From NCBI GenBank assembly GCA_013397845.1, contig VZTG01010083.1:551980-615979 (forward strand): a stretch of 64,000 nucleotides of DNA, read 5' to 3'. Positions 11,680-23,500 of this stretch are shown in pieces. The first letter of the stretch is position 1. Every line of letters begins with the position of its first letter. A model generated the notes under the pieces. The model had not been told where the DNA came from and did no database searches. It was given only the letters and a program-made list of their open reading frames with translations. Origin of the DNA: Melanocharis versteri (taxonomy: Eukaryota; Chordata; Aves; Passeriformes; Melanocharitidae). The position numbers were made by a program, and so were the translations under genes.

Positions 11680-14600
11680 TTGAAGGTGTTCCTGGGTAAG
11701 TGCCCTGTGAATAAAGGGAAAGCTGGGTGGAAATAGCTGGTGCTCAGAATGCAATTATTCAGAGAAACAATTGTCTGAGGGTGATATTTCCTCTAAGCAG
11801 AATGCTGGAGAAAGGACAGCACCTTAAAACCCTGTACAGGTGCATGAAACACTCTCATTCCACCAGACACACCCGGTTTCTTTGCAGAACCTTTGCCTTG
11901 TGGGTATTTAGAGGATGGAGTGATTTTTAGGATGGAAAATAACTGGTGTGCCTTAAGACCTTAAACTTTGTGTTTAGGGATTTCTTCTAAAGCAGGTGTA
12001 ACTGGTCCTGCCAGACACATTAAAAAGCTGCTTATTCTGGACTGACTGCAAGAAGGGTCAGTCTTGCAAATATCTCAGCACATGGGGGGTTTTGTGGGAC
12101 AATTTTTTGTGTGTGAACAGTTGTGCTGAGCAGTGGGACCCACTCATGTGAGCAAAGGCACGTTTATCTGGCCAGAGCCAAGCCAACAGCAAAAGCTCCA
12201 TCCGTTTTATCAACCTTGCATTAGGCAAGAATGAAAATATTTATTATACCAAAAGTTCTGTCCTGAGATGGTTTTCTCAACACTTACAGCTTCACTTTAA
12301 AATTAACTTGGGCTGAGCTGGGAGTTATGAAAACAAAGCAGTTCAGTGTCTTTCTGTACCTACGTCAGGCTGGCTGTTAAGATTACTCAGCTACTTAAGG
12401 ACAAGTTATGTGCAAACATCCCAGGAAGGATAAATATTTTAATTCCTCTTTTTTTTTTTCTTTTTTTTTTCTTTTGTTGTTTGGTTTTCACCCAGCTGGA
12501 CCACTCTGTCAAGGAATGCATTACCCAGCAGCTTTCTGGTCCCAGATCTCCACAAGCACATCTCCAGCATCCCCCTGATCCCTGCCCATCACTGCCAAAA
12601 AAATTCCATTATCCAAGGAACAGGATGAGTCCAGATTTTAACCCCATCAGGAGGAGGAGAAATGTGATGCCCTGAAGGAAACAACACTGCTTCTCAGCTG
12701 CTCTTCTCCAAGTGAAATGCAAACACCTCCAAGGGATCCCTGTGAGCCACAGTGCCATGATCAGGCTGCTGACACAGGGCCTGCCCTTTATGTGCTTGTT
12801 GTGTGACCAATTCAGATTTCAGGCCTGTGAACACAACCCAGTGTTACTGAAGTGACACCAGAATTCTACCTAAATATCATATCTAAGTTGCTTCAAACTA
12901 GGTGAGACTAAAGAGGTTCTCTGGATCAAATCCAGTGCCTGCCTGTCTTGAGCAACTCCTTTAAAGAAGGCTTTTCATCAGCTTAAAATTCAAAGAAATC
13001 TGCAAATTTCTTCTTTTCCTGTTTATATCCAGATAAAAAACAGGTTGGACACCCACTCTAGATGGCTAAACCTGAAGTCTTAAGAATTTGAGGTAGGATC
13101 AGAACCAGCTTTATAAATGTTTTTAGGTTACTTTCCTTTAGTTTCTCAGTTTGGTGAGCTGCAGATTGAGGGTTAATAATGGAACAGATTCTTTCCTACA
13201 ATATCCAAGCAGACACACAAATGCATGCCAGGCTTCGTAATGGGCTATTTTCAGCCAGCACAGTTAATATTCACAAAATCTGTGGTTTTGTACCTGCAAA
13301 ACCTCAGCAAGAGGCCTGAAGCCTGGATAATTTGTTAAATGTGTTAGAAAAGCAAATCCAGGATAAATTTGTGTGGTGAAAAGGATTCTCTGGCAGATGG
13401 GCCTCTGCTCCTCAGGAGTCCTGTACCTTTGTGTTGACTTCCATAAATCCTTAAGGTCTGGTTATTTGTATTTGGGCCTCACAGCTTCTTTTAGCTGTTT
13501 GGCATTATACAATGGAAAACACATTTTCTATTAAGGTTTTCCTTTCCTGAAGGGACAGTTGCATTTATTGTGACAAATCAGCCAGAATTGCTTGGCAGAA
13601 AAGCCACGTTTGCTCCATGGTTTAGTCCACGTCCCCATCTGCATGCATGAAATTAGCATTTTAATTTGCACAGTAGTAGCACTGAATATAAATACCCAAT
13701 TCACAAATGCAAGTGCCTGCTTCCACTCACAAAATACAGGATTATTTTTTTTCCCCACTCACTGAATGGTTTAAGCCAAACCCAGGACATCTTTAAAACT
13801 CTTGATACTTTGCACATGGCATTTGCAGCTGGAGAATGGAAGGTGCCAAACTGCTCTTCTGTTTCCTGTCCTAAACACAGTCCTGGGTGCTTTACAGAGC
13901 AAAGGAACAGCTGAAGGGCTCCACATTTTCCTAAATGTCTTCATTTGTTGAACTCACTTTTTTTCAAAGTGCAGGGTATGAAATGCAGCACCACGTTTGG
14001 ACTGAGCTGTTTCTAGAATTTTATCCTGTACAGCTTCCTGCAATGAGATCTCAATTCCTGATCAGACACAGGAGCCACAGAACCAGAGAACTGTGGAATG
14101 GTTTGGGTTGGAAGGGAGTTTAAAGCTCATCACCTTCCCCTAGACCAGGTTATCCAGGCTCCAATCCATATTTTATAGTTCCAATCTCTGTTTAGACCAG
14201 AAACTTGCCACCTACCCTACTGCAGCCTTGCTCCTCGGTGCTGCTCAGTGAAATGGATTGATTTTGTTCAGCATTACTTTCTGCAGAAAAACAATCTAAT
14301 TCTGATTAAATGAGCAAAGCCCTCCAGTGATCACTGCTAGGCCCCAAAGAGTAAATGCCAATCTGTGTTATTTTAAAGTAAAAAATTCCTAAAACTTCGT
14401 GAGGAGCTAGTTGAAAAACTGGTGTTGAGCATTCACAAATCTGAAAGATTAAAAAACTTCAAATCTCAACCTAATTTCTCAAAGCAGCCCAAAATATGCT
14501 TAATTTGAGTGGACACACTCACTTCAGTGTCTGGTTTTTCTGTAGCTGCAGAAGCACGTACCTGACCACCTGGGTGGGACAGTACAGGTATTTTCTGCTT

Positions 14601-14965
14601 GCAAAATGAATTTTTTTAAAAAAGAAAATTGACAAATTAACAATTTGATAGTGAATTTCTGTTTACTGGGTGCTATCAAAGCCATCACCCTTCTTCGTGG
14701 TGCTATGATGCTCAGGGGGTTTTTTCCAAGCTAATTCAAGTTACTAATTGTCAAACTCAGAAACAAAAGCCACAGAAGGGACTTGTCAGAGTGCTGTGTT
14801 TTCAACAGTGACATCCCTCAGACCCCGAAATGGAAACACAGAGCAGGTGAGCTGTCCTCAGCTGGATTTCTCTCCAAAGACAGAAGCTCTATCAGCAGCC
14901 TGGTGCAGCACAGTAGGAAGCGGCTGGCGTAGGTTGTTTTTCACGTTTCTGTGCACACTTTGCAG
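11680..14965 (+). other. Region downstream of the WFDC1 stop, likely 3'UTR intron
   Basis: No coding exon recognised. It begins with a 3'UTR-like stretch and a strong donor at 11696. It holds a T-rich tract at 12448-12490 followed by an acceptor-like CACCCAG, and a minus-strand CR1 fragment near 14085-14165. Confidence 0.45.
14085..14165 (-). mobile_element. CR1 LINE 3'-end fragment
   Basis: Reverse-orientation CR1 tail: AACTGTGGAATGGTTTGGGTTGGAAGG followed by AAGCTCATCACCTTCC and CAGGTTATCCAGG. Short and diverged. Confidence 0.75.
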
Positions 14966-15140
14966 CATGTTTGGTGCTACGATAACCCTCCCGTGTGTCC
15001 CTGAGTGCTGACCATGCACTCCCACATCCCCGCGGGTCTGTGCAGCCCCGGGCAGCCCCTCCCTGGTTTGTGCCCCCGGTGCTCAGACGCGCTCAGGTCC
15101 TGCTTTGGTGCTCAATAAAAAGTGACCAGTCTGTTTTTCA
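14966..15140 (+). other. WFDC1: Candidate WFDC1 3'UTR terminal exon
   Basis: Inferred. A pyrimidine-rich stretch ends in CACTTTGCAG at 14965, followed by a GC-richer exon-like segment and AATAAA with a GT/T-rich element just after it. It would pair with the donor at 11696. A competing acceptor is CACCCAG at 12495 after a long T-rich tract; nothing in the sequence alone decides between them. Confidence 0.4.
15114..15119 (+). terminator. WFDC1: Poly(A) signal, probable WFDC1 3' end
   Basis: Canonical AATAAA in CTCAATAAAAAGTGACC, followed within about 15 bases by a GTCTGTTTTT downstream element. The only other plus-strand hexamer I noticed near the stop is at 11710-11715, which lacks an obvious GU-rich element. 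Confidence 0.5.
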
Positions 15141-15474
15141 ACCCTGCCGAGTTTCAGTCGCGTCTTCTTGATGGACTTGCAGCTTTGGATTACGGAAGAA
15201 AAGGACAAATCCTTTAAATTTGAGTTGTTGGAACAGCTCACACAACACAGGCACGGGCGGACAAAAGCCATTCTGTCCACTGGGAGGGAGGTGACGGACC
15301 CCAAAACACATCCCCCACCCCTGTCCCCTTCCAGAGGGGCTGCTCGTGTGGGTCAGACCCCAGTTCTCGGGCCCAGCATTTGCAGTGCCCGCAGAGGAGC
15401 TGCTGGGCAGCTCTGGGGGGGCTGGCAGTGGTGCCCCAGGACAGGGGGACCCTTGGTGTGCCCGGGCACTGGTT

Positions 15475-15740
15475 CAGTGTCGCTGCGAGCAGCAGTAAGG
15501 AGAGCAGATCCACACCAAGCCGTAGAAAGCAGAAGTGTGACAGACTTTATTTTGATTCTAACTTTTATACAGAGATATCTACATAATAGTGATTGGACAG
15601 TGTCATCCCACCCCTCAGGGGGATTGGCTGAAGCCTTACAGCTTCAGTTAGCAAAACATAAGATTAGAAAGAGAGAAAAATGTCCCAGTTTATCTTGTTT
15701 TCCTACAGAACTCGTGAGAAGGAGAAAATTCTTCGGACTG
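15475..15740 (-). mobile_element. LTR-like element (probable solo endogenous-retrovirus LTR)
   Basis: On the minus strand, AATAAAGTCTGTCACACTTC is followed by a CT-rich R/U5-like segment, and the other side carries a promoter-like AT-rich stretch. The sequence differs from the element at 8492-8845. No retroviral coding sequence is attached. Edges are approximate. Confidence 0.5.
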
Positions 15741-16134
15741 CACGTCCACAGTTCAGTGCTGGTGCTGCCAGCTCAGGCGCTTTGGGCTGCCCCAGCAGCT
15801 GCTCAGGCAGCTTTGCAGGAGGCTCAGAGCATGGAGAAACCAACCGAGGCAAAGGCCAGAGCTGGGCTGTGCCCACTGCAGGGCAGAGCTGGCAGAGCTG
15901 GCAGAGCAAAGGGGTTGGGCCGTTTTCCTCCTCCACCATCCCACCTGCTGCACCCACCCAGTCCTGCTCTACCTGCTCGTCAGGAGCGGGCAGGAGCCCT
16001 CCTGCACTGCCTCCCTCGTGCCCTGACCCCAGAACAGGGACAGGAACTGCCTGGGGCTGGGCCACGGAGGGACAGCAGTGGGTGCTGGCACTCTGGAAAG
16101 GTTGGCGGGGTTCGAGATGACCCCAGCCAGCACC

Positions 16135-16341
16135 AGGTGTCAGGGTAGCTCCTCACTGTGTCAGTGAAGGTGTCCTTGGCATCACCAGGTGTCAGGGTAG
16201 CTCCTCACTGTGTCCGTGAAGGTGTCCTTGGCATCACCAGGTGTCAGGGTAGCTCCTCACTGTGTCCGTGAAGGTGTCCTTGGCATCACCAGGTGTCAGG
16301 ATAGCTCCTCACTGTGTCCATGAAGGTGTCCTTGGCATCAC
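16135..16341. repeat. Four-copy 52-bp tandem repeat
   Basis: The unit begins AGGTGTCAGGGTAGCTCCTC and ends CCTTGGCATCACC. Copies start at 16135, 16187, 16239 and 16291 and differ by only a few substitutions, so the amplification is recent. It lies between WFDC1 and ATP2C2. Confidence 0.95.
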
Positions 16342-19300
16342 ATGGACCTCTCATGGTCCTTGGGATCCTTGGGATCACTTGCACCTCCCCGTCTGGATGG
16401 GGAGATTCCGGGGGGTGTGCACATAACTCCTGTCTCCTGCTGGGAAGCGTGACAGGAACCGGGAACCTCGGCTCTCAAGAGAACGATTTGTTCGGTGAAC
16501 ACCACAAAATTATGGTTTAATTTCAGCTCATTTCCAGGCCCGTGCAAGCAAAATGTGGTTTCTGCTGCTGCAGTTTGGTAACGATCCTTGTGGAAAAAGC
16601 ACAGCGTGACTGGAGGCAGCATCTGGAGGTGGCACTGAAGTGCTGTCAGTGCCTCCCAGAAACCAACAACCGGACCAGCAGAAGGACTAACAAAATAGAT
16701 CTACAAGAAGTCTACTCCTACAACCAGAATAACCAGAATAATATAAAAAACTGCTGTATTTCTGACGTGCCTGGTCCAGAGCTGGGTGGAGCTCTGTGCT
16801 GCAGAAGTGTCTTGGTCACCTTCAGGAAGTTTTCCATAGTTTGATGAGCAGTGGAGGAGCCTCCGAGGTTTGGACAACCCATAAAAGAGTTTTTGGAGGC
16901 TGAAGGTTTCTCATTGCTCGTGACACAGCAGGGACTGGTTCATACAGGGGGTTATTTTCTTCTCCCACCTCACCCTGGCTGCACAGGCTGGATTTCCATC
17001 TGGAGGTGGGGTTGGATGAGCACTGATTGTCTCTCTATGGCAACAGGATTTACAGCATCTTTCAGGACCCTTTAAAGGTAAATTTTAAAAAAACCAAACA
17101 CCTTTTTCCGGTGAGTCTGCACAGGTAAGTCCTGTTTCTTCCCATTATTTTCTCCTTCTTGTTAATTTTCCATGCAGACAGAACAGCAAGAACAACAAGA
17201 GAAGCTGTGCAAAACAAGACCTTTAGAGAGTTTCCCAGACAGATGTGGATGGTGGGGCTCATTCCACCCAGCCTGAGCCCTCCACCAGGTGAGTGTACCA
17301 ATCTAAGCAATGGAAACTGTGCAAAAAGAAACCAGAAACTTTAATTAAATTCCCTCTTACACACCTGGGGATAGGCCTAAGGATTTTACTCAACCTTCAT
17401 GGAGAAGATGGAAAAGAACCACGGCTCTAAACTCTGTTCTTTGCTTGTACAACCAGCAGCAGCAGAAGTTCTGCCCAGGAAAATCCCAACCCAAAAGTGA
17501 AGTATTTGGAGTTTTGGGTAGCAGCAAACTCCATTCTACCCATGCAGCAGAGTTTTTTTCCCTCAAGGTGGCACAAGAGGAACAAAAGTGCAACAAGCCC
17601 CGGTTCTGGCAGGGGAGCAGGTGAAGGAGCTGAGAGCTTTGAACTCACAGCATCATATTTTTGGGCTCTGGGGATCTCAGAGAATGGCTTCTTTGCTGTG
17701 TGTGTCTTCATAACAGATATTTTCTACTTGAAAGACAGAAAAAAAAAAGGTTTTCCAAATAATCTCCTTAGAACTGGAGTTTTATTATCCAATTAAATAG
17801 GAAATACTGTAAGGGCACTGTAATTGGGCTGTGTGTTATGTTTTTAGAGTGTGAAAATGATAGAGTGAAGAAATACAACTTGCATTAGTGTTGTTTTCTT
17901 AACATTATAGTCCTGATTCAGTTTATTCCCAGCGTTTTCTGAGCCATGGGATAGCAAAATACATTAATTTTTCATTAGATTTCCTAATATGCAGAAATCA
18001 ACTGCAGCAAGAAAATGAAACTTGAGTCCGTTCAGCAATTTCTCAGAGTGAGTGGCAAGCAGCAACATTTTCTTCTGGCATTTATTCCATCTCATCAAAT
18101 ACAATTTCCCATGACAGAACTGAGGGAATATAAAGATGAGAGAGAGGGATGTGAGCCCAAACCACGCTGTTCCTCCCCAGCTGCCAGTTTGCTGGATGAT
18201 AAACCACCCTGCACTGATTGTTACGGTGCATTATCAAGCTCGTCAACTCGTTTTTCTCCTTTTCTGTGCCCTGTTTGTCTTGGAATTTCTGTCAGTCCCA
18301 CTCAGGGCATTGTTCCCACTCCCTAACCCAGGGTGTGGCCTCTTGGCCGTTTCTGGATTTTGCACTTGGAGCTCCATGTGCCTCTACAAGCAGCAGGTTT
18401 GTGCCAAGGGGATGATGTTAAATAAGGAAAGCATCAGCCTGTTGCTCAATTAGCCACAGGGGCTAATGAGGGCCACACTGGGGCTGGGGTTGCCCAGGCC
18501 ACGGGCACACCATGCACAGCACAGCCCTAGGATGCTCCTCGTGGGCAGCAGCTTCGTTGAGGATGGGTGAGGATCTGGGGTGAGAAAAGCAAGAGCAAAA
18601 CCAAAGGGAAATTTTCTTGCTACCTGCCTAGAGAGGGGGAAGATGTTTCCACCACTTTTCTGGCAGAAGCATGAGGATCTGGAGTGGTCCTAAGACGGTG
18701 GTGGCTACAAGCACGCTCAGGTGGGCAGGAGAAGGGATTCCCTGCCAAGCAGTGCCTTGTCAGGAGCTGGCAGGGCCAGCTGGACGTGCTCCAGCTCCTT
18801 GGAACAGCTGCACAAGGGGGGAACCAGTTCAAGAGCATAAATTATCTCATTTCACCTCCCGATTCCCATACGATAAAGCCCAGATCCCTCTGTATCCGCT
18901 CCAAGCCCTGGCTAAGCACCTTACCCAAACCCTGGGCAGGGCCTGGGTGCGAGATTCCCGAAAATCAGAGCCCAGCATTATCCCTGGCTCTCTTCCCATG
19001 GGAAGCAGCTTCCTCCTCCTGCCTGACGCATCCAACTCGGATCCTTGCGAAAGCGTTGCTCAACCGAGGGAGCCGGGAAGCCCCAGCTGTGTTTTACAAG
19101 GTTCCTTGCAGGGTGTTTCCCAATCGCTTCGTTTTCCCCTCAGTCTGGGCAGAAGCCGCTCCCTCCACAGCTCCTCGGTGGGACACGGGTGCTCTCTGTG
19201 GCTGTGCGGTGTCCCAGGGGCTCCTCAGCTTTTCCTGGGGCTCCTCAGCTTTTCCTGGAGCTGGTGGGACCTGGGCGGTGCAAAAGGCAGCACTGAAATG

Positions 19301-19392
19301 CTCCACGGAAAAGCAGCATTCTGGTGAGGGCTGGCCAGGTTTTGGGTACCACGGGCTGTCACAGAGGTCTGGGGGCTCGGCCTCATCATGGT
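16342..19392. other. Intergenic stretch between WFDC1 and ATP2C2
   Basis: No gene recognised. Two long overlapping plus-strand frames at 18671-19406 have no start context, splice sites or recognisable domain and look like chance frames in GC-rich DNA. Confidence 0.5.
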
Positions 19393-19481
19393 CCACAGCA
19401 AAATAGACGTGCAGTTTTCTGGACATCGTCCTTGGAGGAAGCTCTTCTCCGGCAGAAAACTGCACGTCTATTTTGCTGTGG
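19393..19481. repeat. Perfect 29-bp inverted repeat with 31-base loop
   Basis: The left arm 19393-19421 (starts CCACAGCAAAATAGACGTGC) is exactly the reverse complement of 19453-19481. No mismatch was found in the arms. It lies about 0.9 kb upstream of the ATP2C2 start codon. Confidence 0.95.
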
Positions 19482-19696
19482 CTGGGAATGACTTTTATTC
19501 CCTCGGTGCAGTTTTTACTGCCAAAGGAGGATCTTAATCTCCCAGTTTACACCTCAGGGACAATTTAAGGGTAAGGGAATCCCGCAGTCACGGTGCCTGG
19601 GGGAGGATGGAGGTCTCGTGGGGCAAACCAGAGCGTGATGCTCCCTGAGAGGCAGCCATAAATCTTCGGGAATGATGTAACCGGTGAATTTTATCC

Positions 19697-19800
19697 ATCA
19701 CAGAATCACAGCAACAGAGAATATCCCGAGCTGGAAGGGACCCACAGGGATTATTGGAGTCCAACTCTGGACACCGAAGTTCAACCTTAGCCGTGTGTTG
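19697..19800 (-). mobile_element. CR1 LINE 3'-end fragment
   Basis: Reverse-orientation CR1 tail: ATCACAGAATCACAG, then GAGCTGGAAGGGACCCACAGG and TTGGAGTCCAACTCTGG. It ends a few hundred bases before the ATP2C2 CpG island. Confidence 0.75.
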
Positions 19801-19964
19801 GGCTCCGCCACGAAAGCACAAATGAAACACTGTGGTTTTTATAAATGATCATTACAAACCCCCACATCACGCCTTCATGCGCTCTCCCTGATGTAAACAC
19901 TTACAAATCCCGGCGTTGTGCTGACTGGAGCGTTTCCTAGGGAGGACTATCCCAGCCTGGGAGT

Positions 19965-20520
19965 TTACAAACAGGCTCGGCGGTGCGTGTAACCTGTCCT
20001 GCCCCTGCTCCGCTCACAGCCCTGGCGAAACACCTGCCCTATCCGCCCGCCCGCCGACGCTCCTCCCGCAGCAATCCTCGGGAGGGCGGGGGAAAAAAAC
20101 CACCCCAACCTGCTCTCCAGGTGCCGGTCCCGCACACCGGGCCGGTCCCGCACACCGGGCCGCTGCCCTCGTGTCGCAGCGCCGTGCCGTGCCGTGCCGT
20201 GCCGCACACAGCCGCGTTGGATGGGAGCAGCTCCGAGGGCGCGCACCTCCCTCGGGCTCGGGCGGCCGAAGGAAGGCGGGACTTGGCGGCAGGCACAGGT
20301 GCCCGTCCCTGCAGGTAACCCCGAGCTGCCGGGGAGCCGGAGCCAGCCCTGCCAGCGGCCGCTGGTCCCATCCCGCTGGCCCCCGGGGCGCTGCCCAGCG
20401 CGGCGCGGCCGAGATGGGCGAAGGGAGTTTCGCCAAACTCCTCCAGAAAAGGTCGCTCCTGCGCTTCGTGCAGAAATATCAGCCCCTGGGAAGCGGCGAG
20501 CCGGAAGAGGAGGTGAGGGT
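19965..20520 (+). promoter_or_regulatory. ATP2C2: CpG-rich ATP2C2 promoter and 5'UTR
   Basis: Very GC-rich and CpG-dense block that surrounds the ATP2C2 start codon, in contrast to flanking DNA. It includes a tandem duplication of CCGGTCCCGCACACCGGG (about 20120-20160) and four GCCGT units (about 20181-20204). No convincing TATA box was seen, consistent with a CpG-island promoter. The exact transcription start cannot be placed. Confidence 0.7.
20414..20512 (+). CDS. ATP2C2: ATP2C2 exon 1 (start codon)
   Basis: ATG at 20414 in GCGGCCGAGATGGGCG. It encodes MGEGSFAKLLQKRSLLRF and a Glu-rich end, 33 codons, with donor GAG|GTGAGG in phase 0. The N-terminus is diverged, as is usual for SPCA2. Confidence 0.9.
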
Positions 20521-23500
20521 TGCCTGTGCCTCTTGCCTGGACCTGCTGAAATAGTTTGTGTGATTGGGGTTCGTTTTTTTGTCTACTTCGCCTGCTTTGT
20601 CCCACCGGTAACTCGAGACCGCTGTCGCTGCGCTCTCCCCTCTCTGTGCGAGCGCGGTGGCTCCCGGCAGCAGGGGATGAGGTGAATGTTGTTTGCCAGG
20701 GGTTGGGGGTGATGGGGAGCCTTGTTTCTATGCGATAATCCGAGGGCACAGAGCTGAGGGCCGGATCCTGCCCAGGAACGTTGTTCTTTGCTCTGAGGAG
20801 CTTCCAAACTAAGGGAGAGCGTGGGAGAGCCCTGGAGTGCCATGGGAGCTATCTGGAGTGTGGGCACAACAGGGGACATGGAGGGCAGGGCTCCCCTGTC
20901 CCCAGGGTACCGCTGCCACCAGTGCTGGTCACTGGCAGAGCGGCTGTGACCCTGGGGCTGTGACCCTCAGGCTGTGACTCTGGAGTTGTGACCCCTGGGG
21001 CTGTGACCCCCAGGCTGTGACCCTGGAGCTGTGACCCTGGGACTGTGACCCTGGAGCTGTGACCCCCGGGCTGTACCCTGGGACTGTGACCCCCGGGCTG
21101 TGACCCCTGGGCTGTGACCCCCAGGCTGTGAATCTGAGGCTGTGACCCTGGGGCTGTGACCCTGGAGCTGTGACCCCCAGGCTGTGACCCTGGGGCTGTG
21201 ACCCTGGGGCTGTGCCCCTTGGGCTGTGACCCTCGGACTGTGCCCCTCGGGCTGTGACCCCCAGGCTGTGACCCCCAGGCTGTGACCCTGGGACTGTGAC
21301 CCCCAGGCTGTGACCCTGGGGCTGTGACCCCCGGGCTGTGAATCTGAGGCTGTGACCCCCAGGCTGTGCCCCTCAGGCTGTGCCCCTCGGGCTGTGCCCC
21401 TCAGGCTGTGCCCCTCGGGCTGTGCCCCTCGGGCTCTCCTCTTTGCTGTAGCTGCAGCCAGGGCTGCTAACCAGTGCCCAAGGAGAGTTTTGGCTCAGAC
21501 CTGCAGAGTCCACCTGGAAACGCTGCTTTCCTTTCCTGAAAAATGCTGCACTGCTGTCCCCTCCCTGCCCTCACTGCCTGTCCTCAGTGCAGGTGGACCG
21601 AAGAGTGGCCAGTGGTGGTTTGGGTGGCACATTTGCTGTTCTCCTTGGTTTGTCACCACTAAATCTTCCGGTCTGGGATTATCTGATTATTTGCTCAGCA
21701 CAAGGTTTCCATGGCTCAAGCCCCATTTTTTCTGCCCCATGGCAGATTGGTTGGGTGCTCTGCCATGTGAACCCCATTTGTCTGATTCCTTCAGCACGTG
21801 GGGTTAGCCCTTACTCCCACCCTAATGAGCTCCATCCACACACATGGAGAGATTCAGGCTCTTTTCCTGACTGACTGAGGCCTTTTCCAGATATCATTTC
21901 AGCTAATCCCCTTTCTGAGTCTGGTCTGTCCAGTGTGGGGTGGGTCAGTGTTACAGGGAGAAGAAAATGAAACCTTGAACTCTTACCCTGTGCAGTGCAT
22001 TGGGTGATGCTGCTCTGCGCTGCTCACACAGAGCTCAAAATCCCAGGAAAAGAAGACCTTGATGAGGCTACAGAAAGTCTCTGTAACCTGGCTTGGTGGG
22101 AAGCTGAGATTTCTGATTGCACGTAGGCAGGAGGCTTCTGGCAATTAATCTGCCTTGTTCTTAGGCTGCACCATTTATGCTGTGCCAAAATAAATAGTGA
22201 AATGTATTTACTCGCTAATCGAAACCCCTCTTGAATTTTAGCTCTCATCCATGCAGAGAGTGGTCTGTGTATTACAGGAGAGGGAGGTAAGGAGAGCTTT
22301 GGCGCAGGGTAGGAAGCAGACAGCAGTGTAAAATGAAAATAGGAAGTTGATAAATCAAGAGTTGATAAATCATATTCTCAGGGTATGGTTTAGGCTGGTA
22401 AATTACTCAGCTTCCCCCTACTTGATGGCATTTTGCTTCTTTGCTTGAAAATAGTTGCAGAGCACTTTCAGCCTTATAGATCTTAAATATTTTGGTCAAA
22501 GCACTGTGCTGGGTCTTAAAGGTGTGAGTCCAGGTGATCTGATGGGACTCCAGCCAGGATAAATGCCCAAAGTGGGCTGTGAAGGAAAGCCCCAGTGCTG
22601 TCCCTGTGGGGTCAGTTCACCTGTGGCCACGGCGTTACCTGGAGATGGCAGGACACTCACCTGGCACATCACAGCACACGCCCAGCCTGTGTCCAGACTC
22701 TGCTGTGCGTGGTTTAACTCCTTTCCTGCAGTGCCCCGTCCAGAACTAGGGAATTTTTGTGGGGCTGATTTATAGTTTACGAGAACTGTGTGTTCCCTGC
22801 AGAAATCTGAAGAACGACTAAAGGTTTTTCTTCTGAGCATCCCAGTGTGTGTGCACATGCACAATCACACATCGCTGTGTGTGTGAAAGTGGCAGAAAAG
22901 CCTGGGCACTGCTTCTTTACATCCCCCTTTCCCTCTGACCAGGGTCACCCCCAGTGGGCACAGTCCAGGGCAGGATTCTCGAGGGGCTGCAGGTGGGTGC
23001 CTCAAATCAGCTTTACTGGAAAACCTCTGGCCTTTCGAACAATCAAAGGGACTGTTTTGAAATTTCTGTCTGCGAGCAGGGGGACCAGATCTTTGTTTCT
23101 TGTAAAAAATATTGGAATTCTGTGATAGATGCGCAACAGGAGAGTGGGAAACTCTGAGTGGGAGGTGCTGAAACCATGGTGGTGGTGGGAAAGGGCTCGG
23201 AGCTTGGAAAGGGAAGCCCAGCAAGGCAGCCCCTCACCTGCAGGGCTGAGGGTTGCTCTGGGCTGGGTTCTGGATTCTGCCTGCACCCCTGGAACATGGG
23301 TCTTTTCCCTGCCATGTCCACCAAAAAAACCAAAAAAAGGTAAAAGGCTTTGGAGAGAATGGTTTGGTTTATTTATTTTTGACAGAGATAAAGTTTAATG
23401 TTTGGAAAGGCTTCATGTAGACTAAAGAACCCAGCCCACTCTGCATTGCAGTCCATTAACTGGTCCAAAGTAACCTAAGACAGGGAAAAGAATATGCAAA

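Noticed and set aside
15168..16148. 326-codon plus-strand ORF
   Set aside because: Runs through an LTR-like element and GC-rich intergenic sequence; no domain and no conserved segment.
18671..19406. Two overlapping plus-strand ORFs of 218 and 240 codons before ATP2C2
   Set aside because: Different frames over the same bases, no recognisable protein; likely stop-poor GC-rich DNA.
20039..20749. 236-codon minus-strand ORF over the ATP2C2 promoter
   Set aside because: CpG islands give long chance frames; no domain seen.
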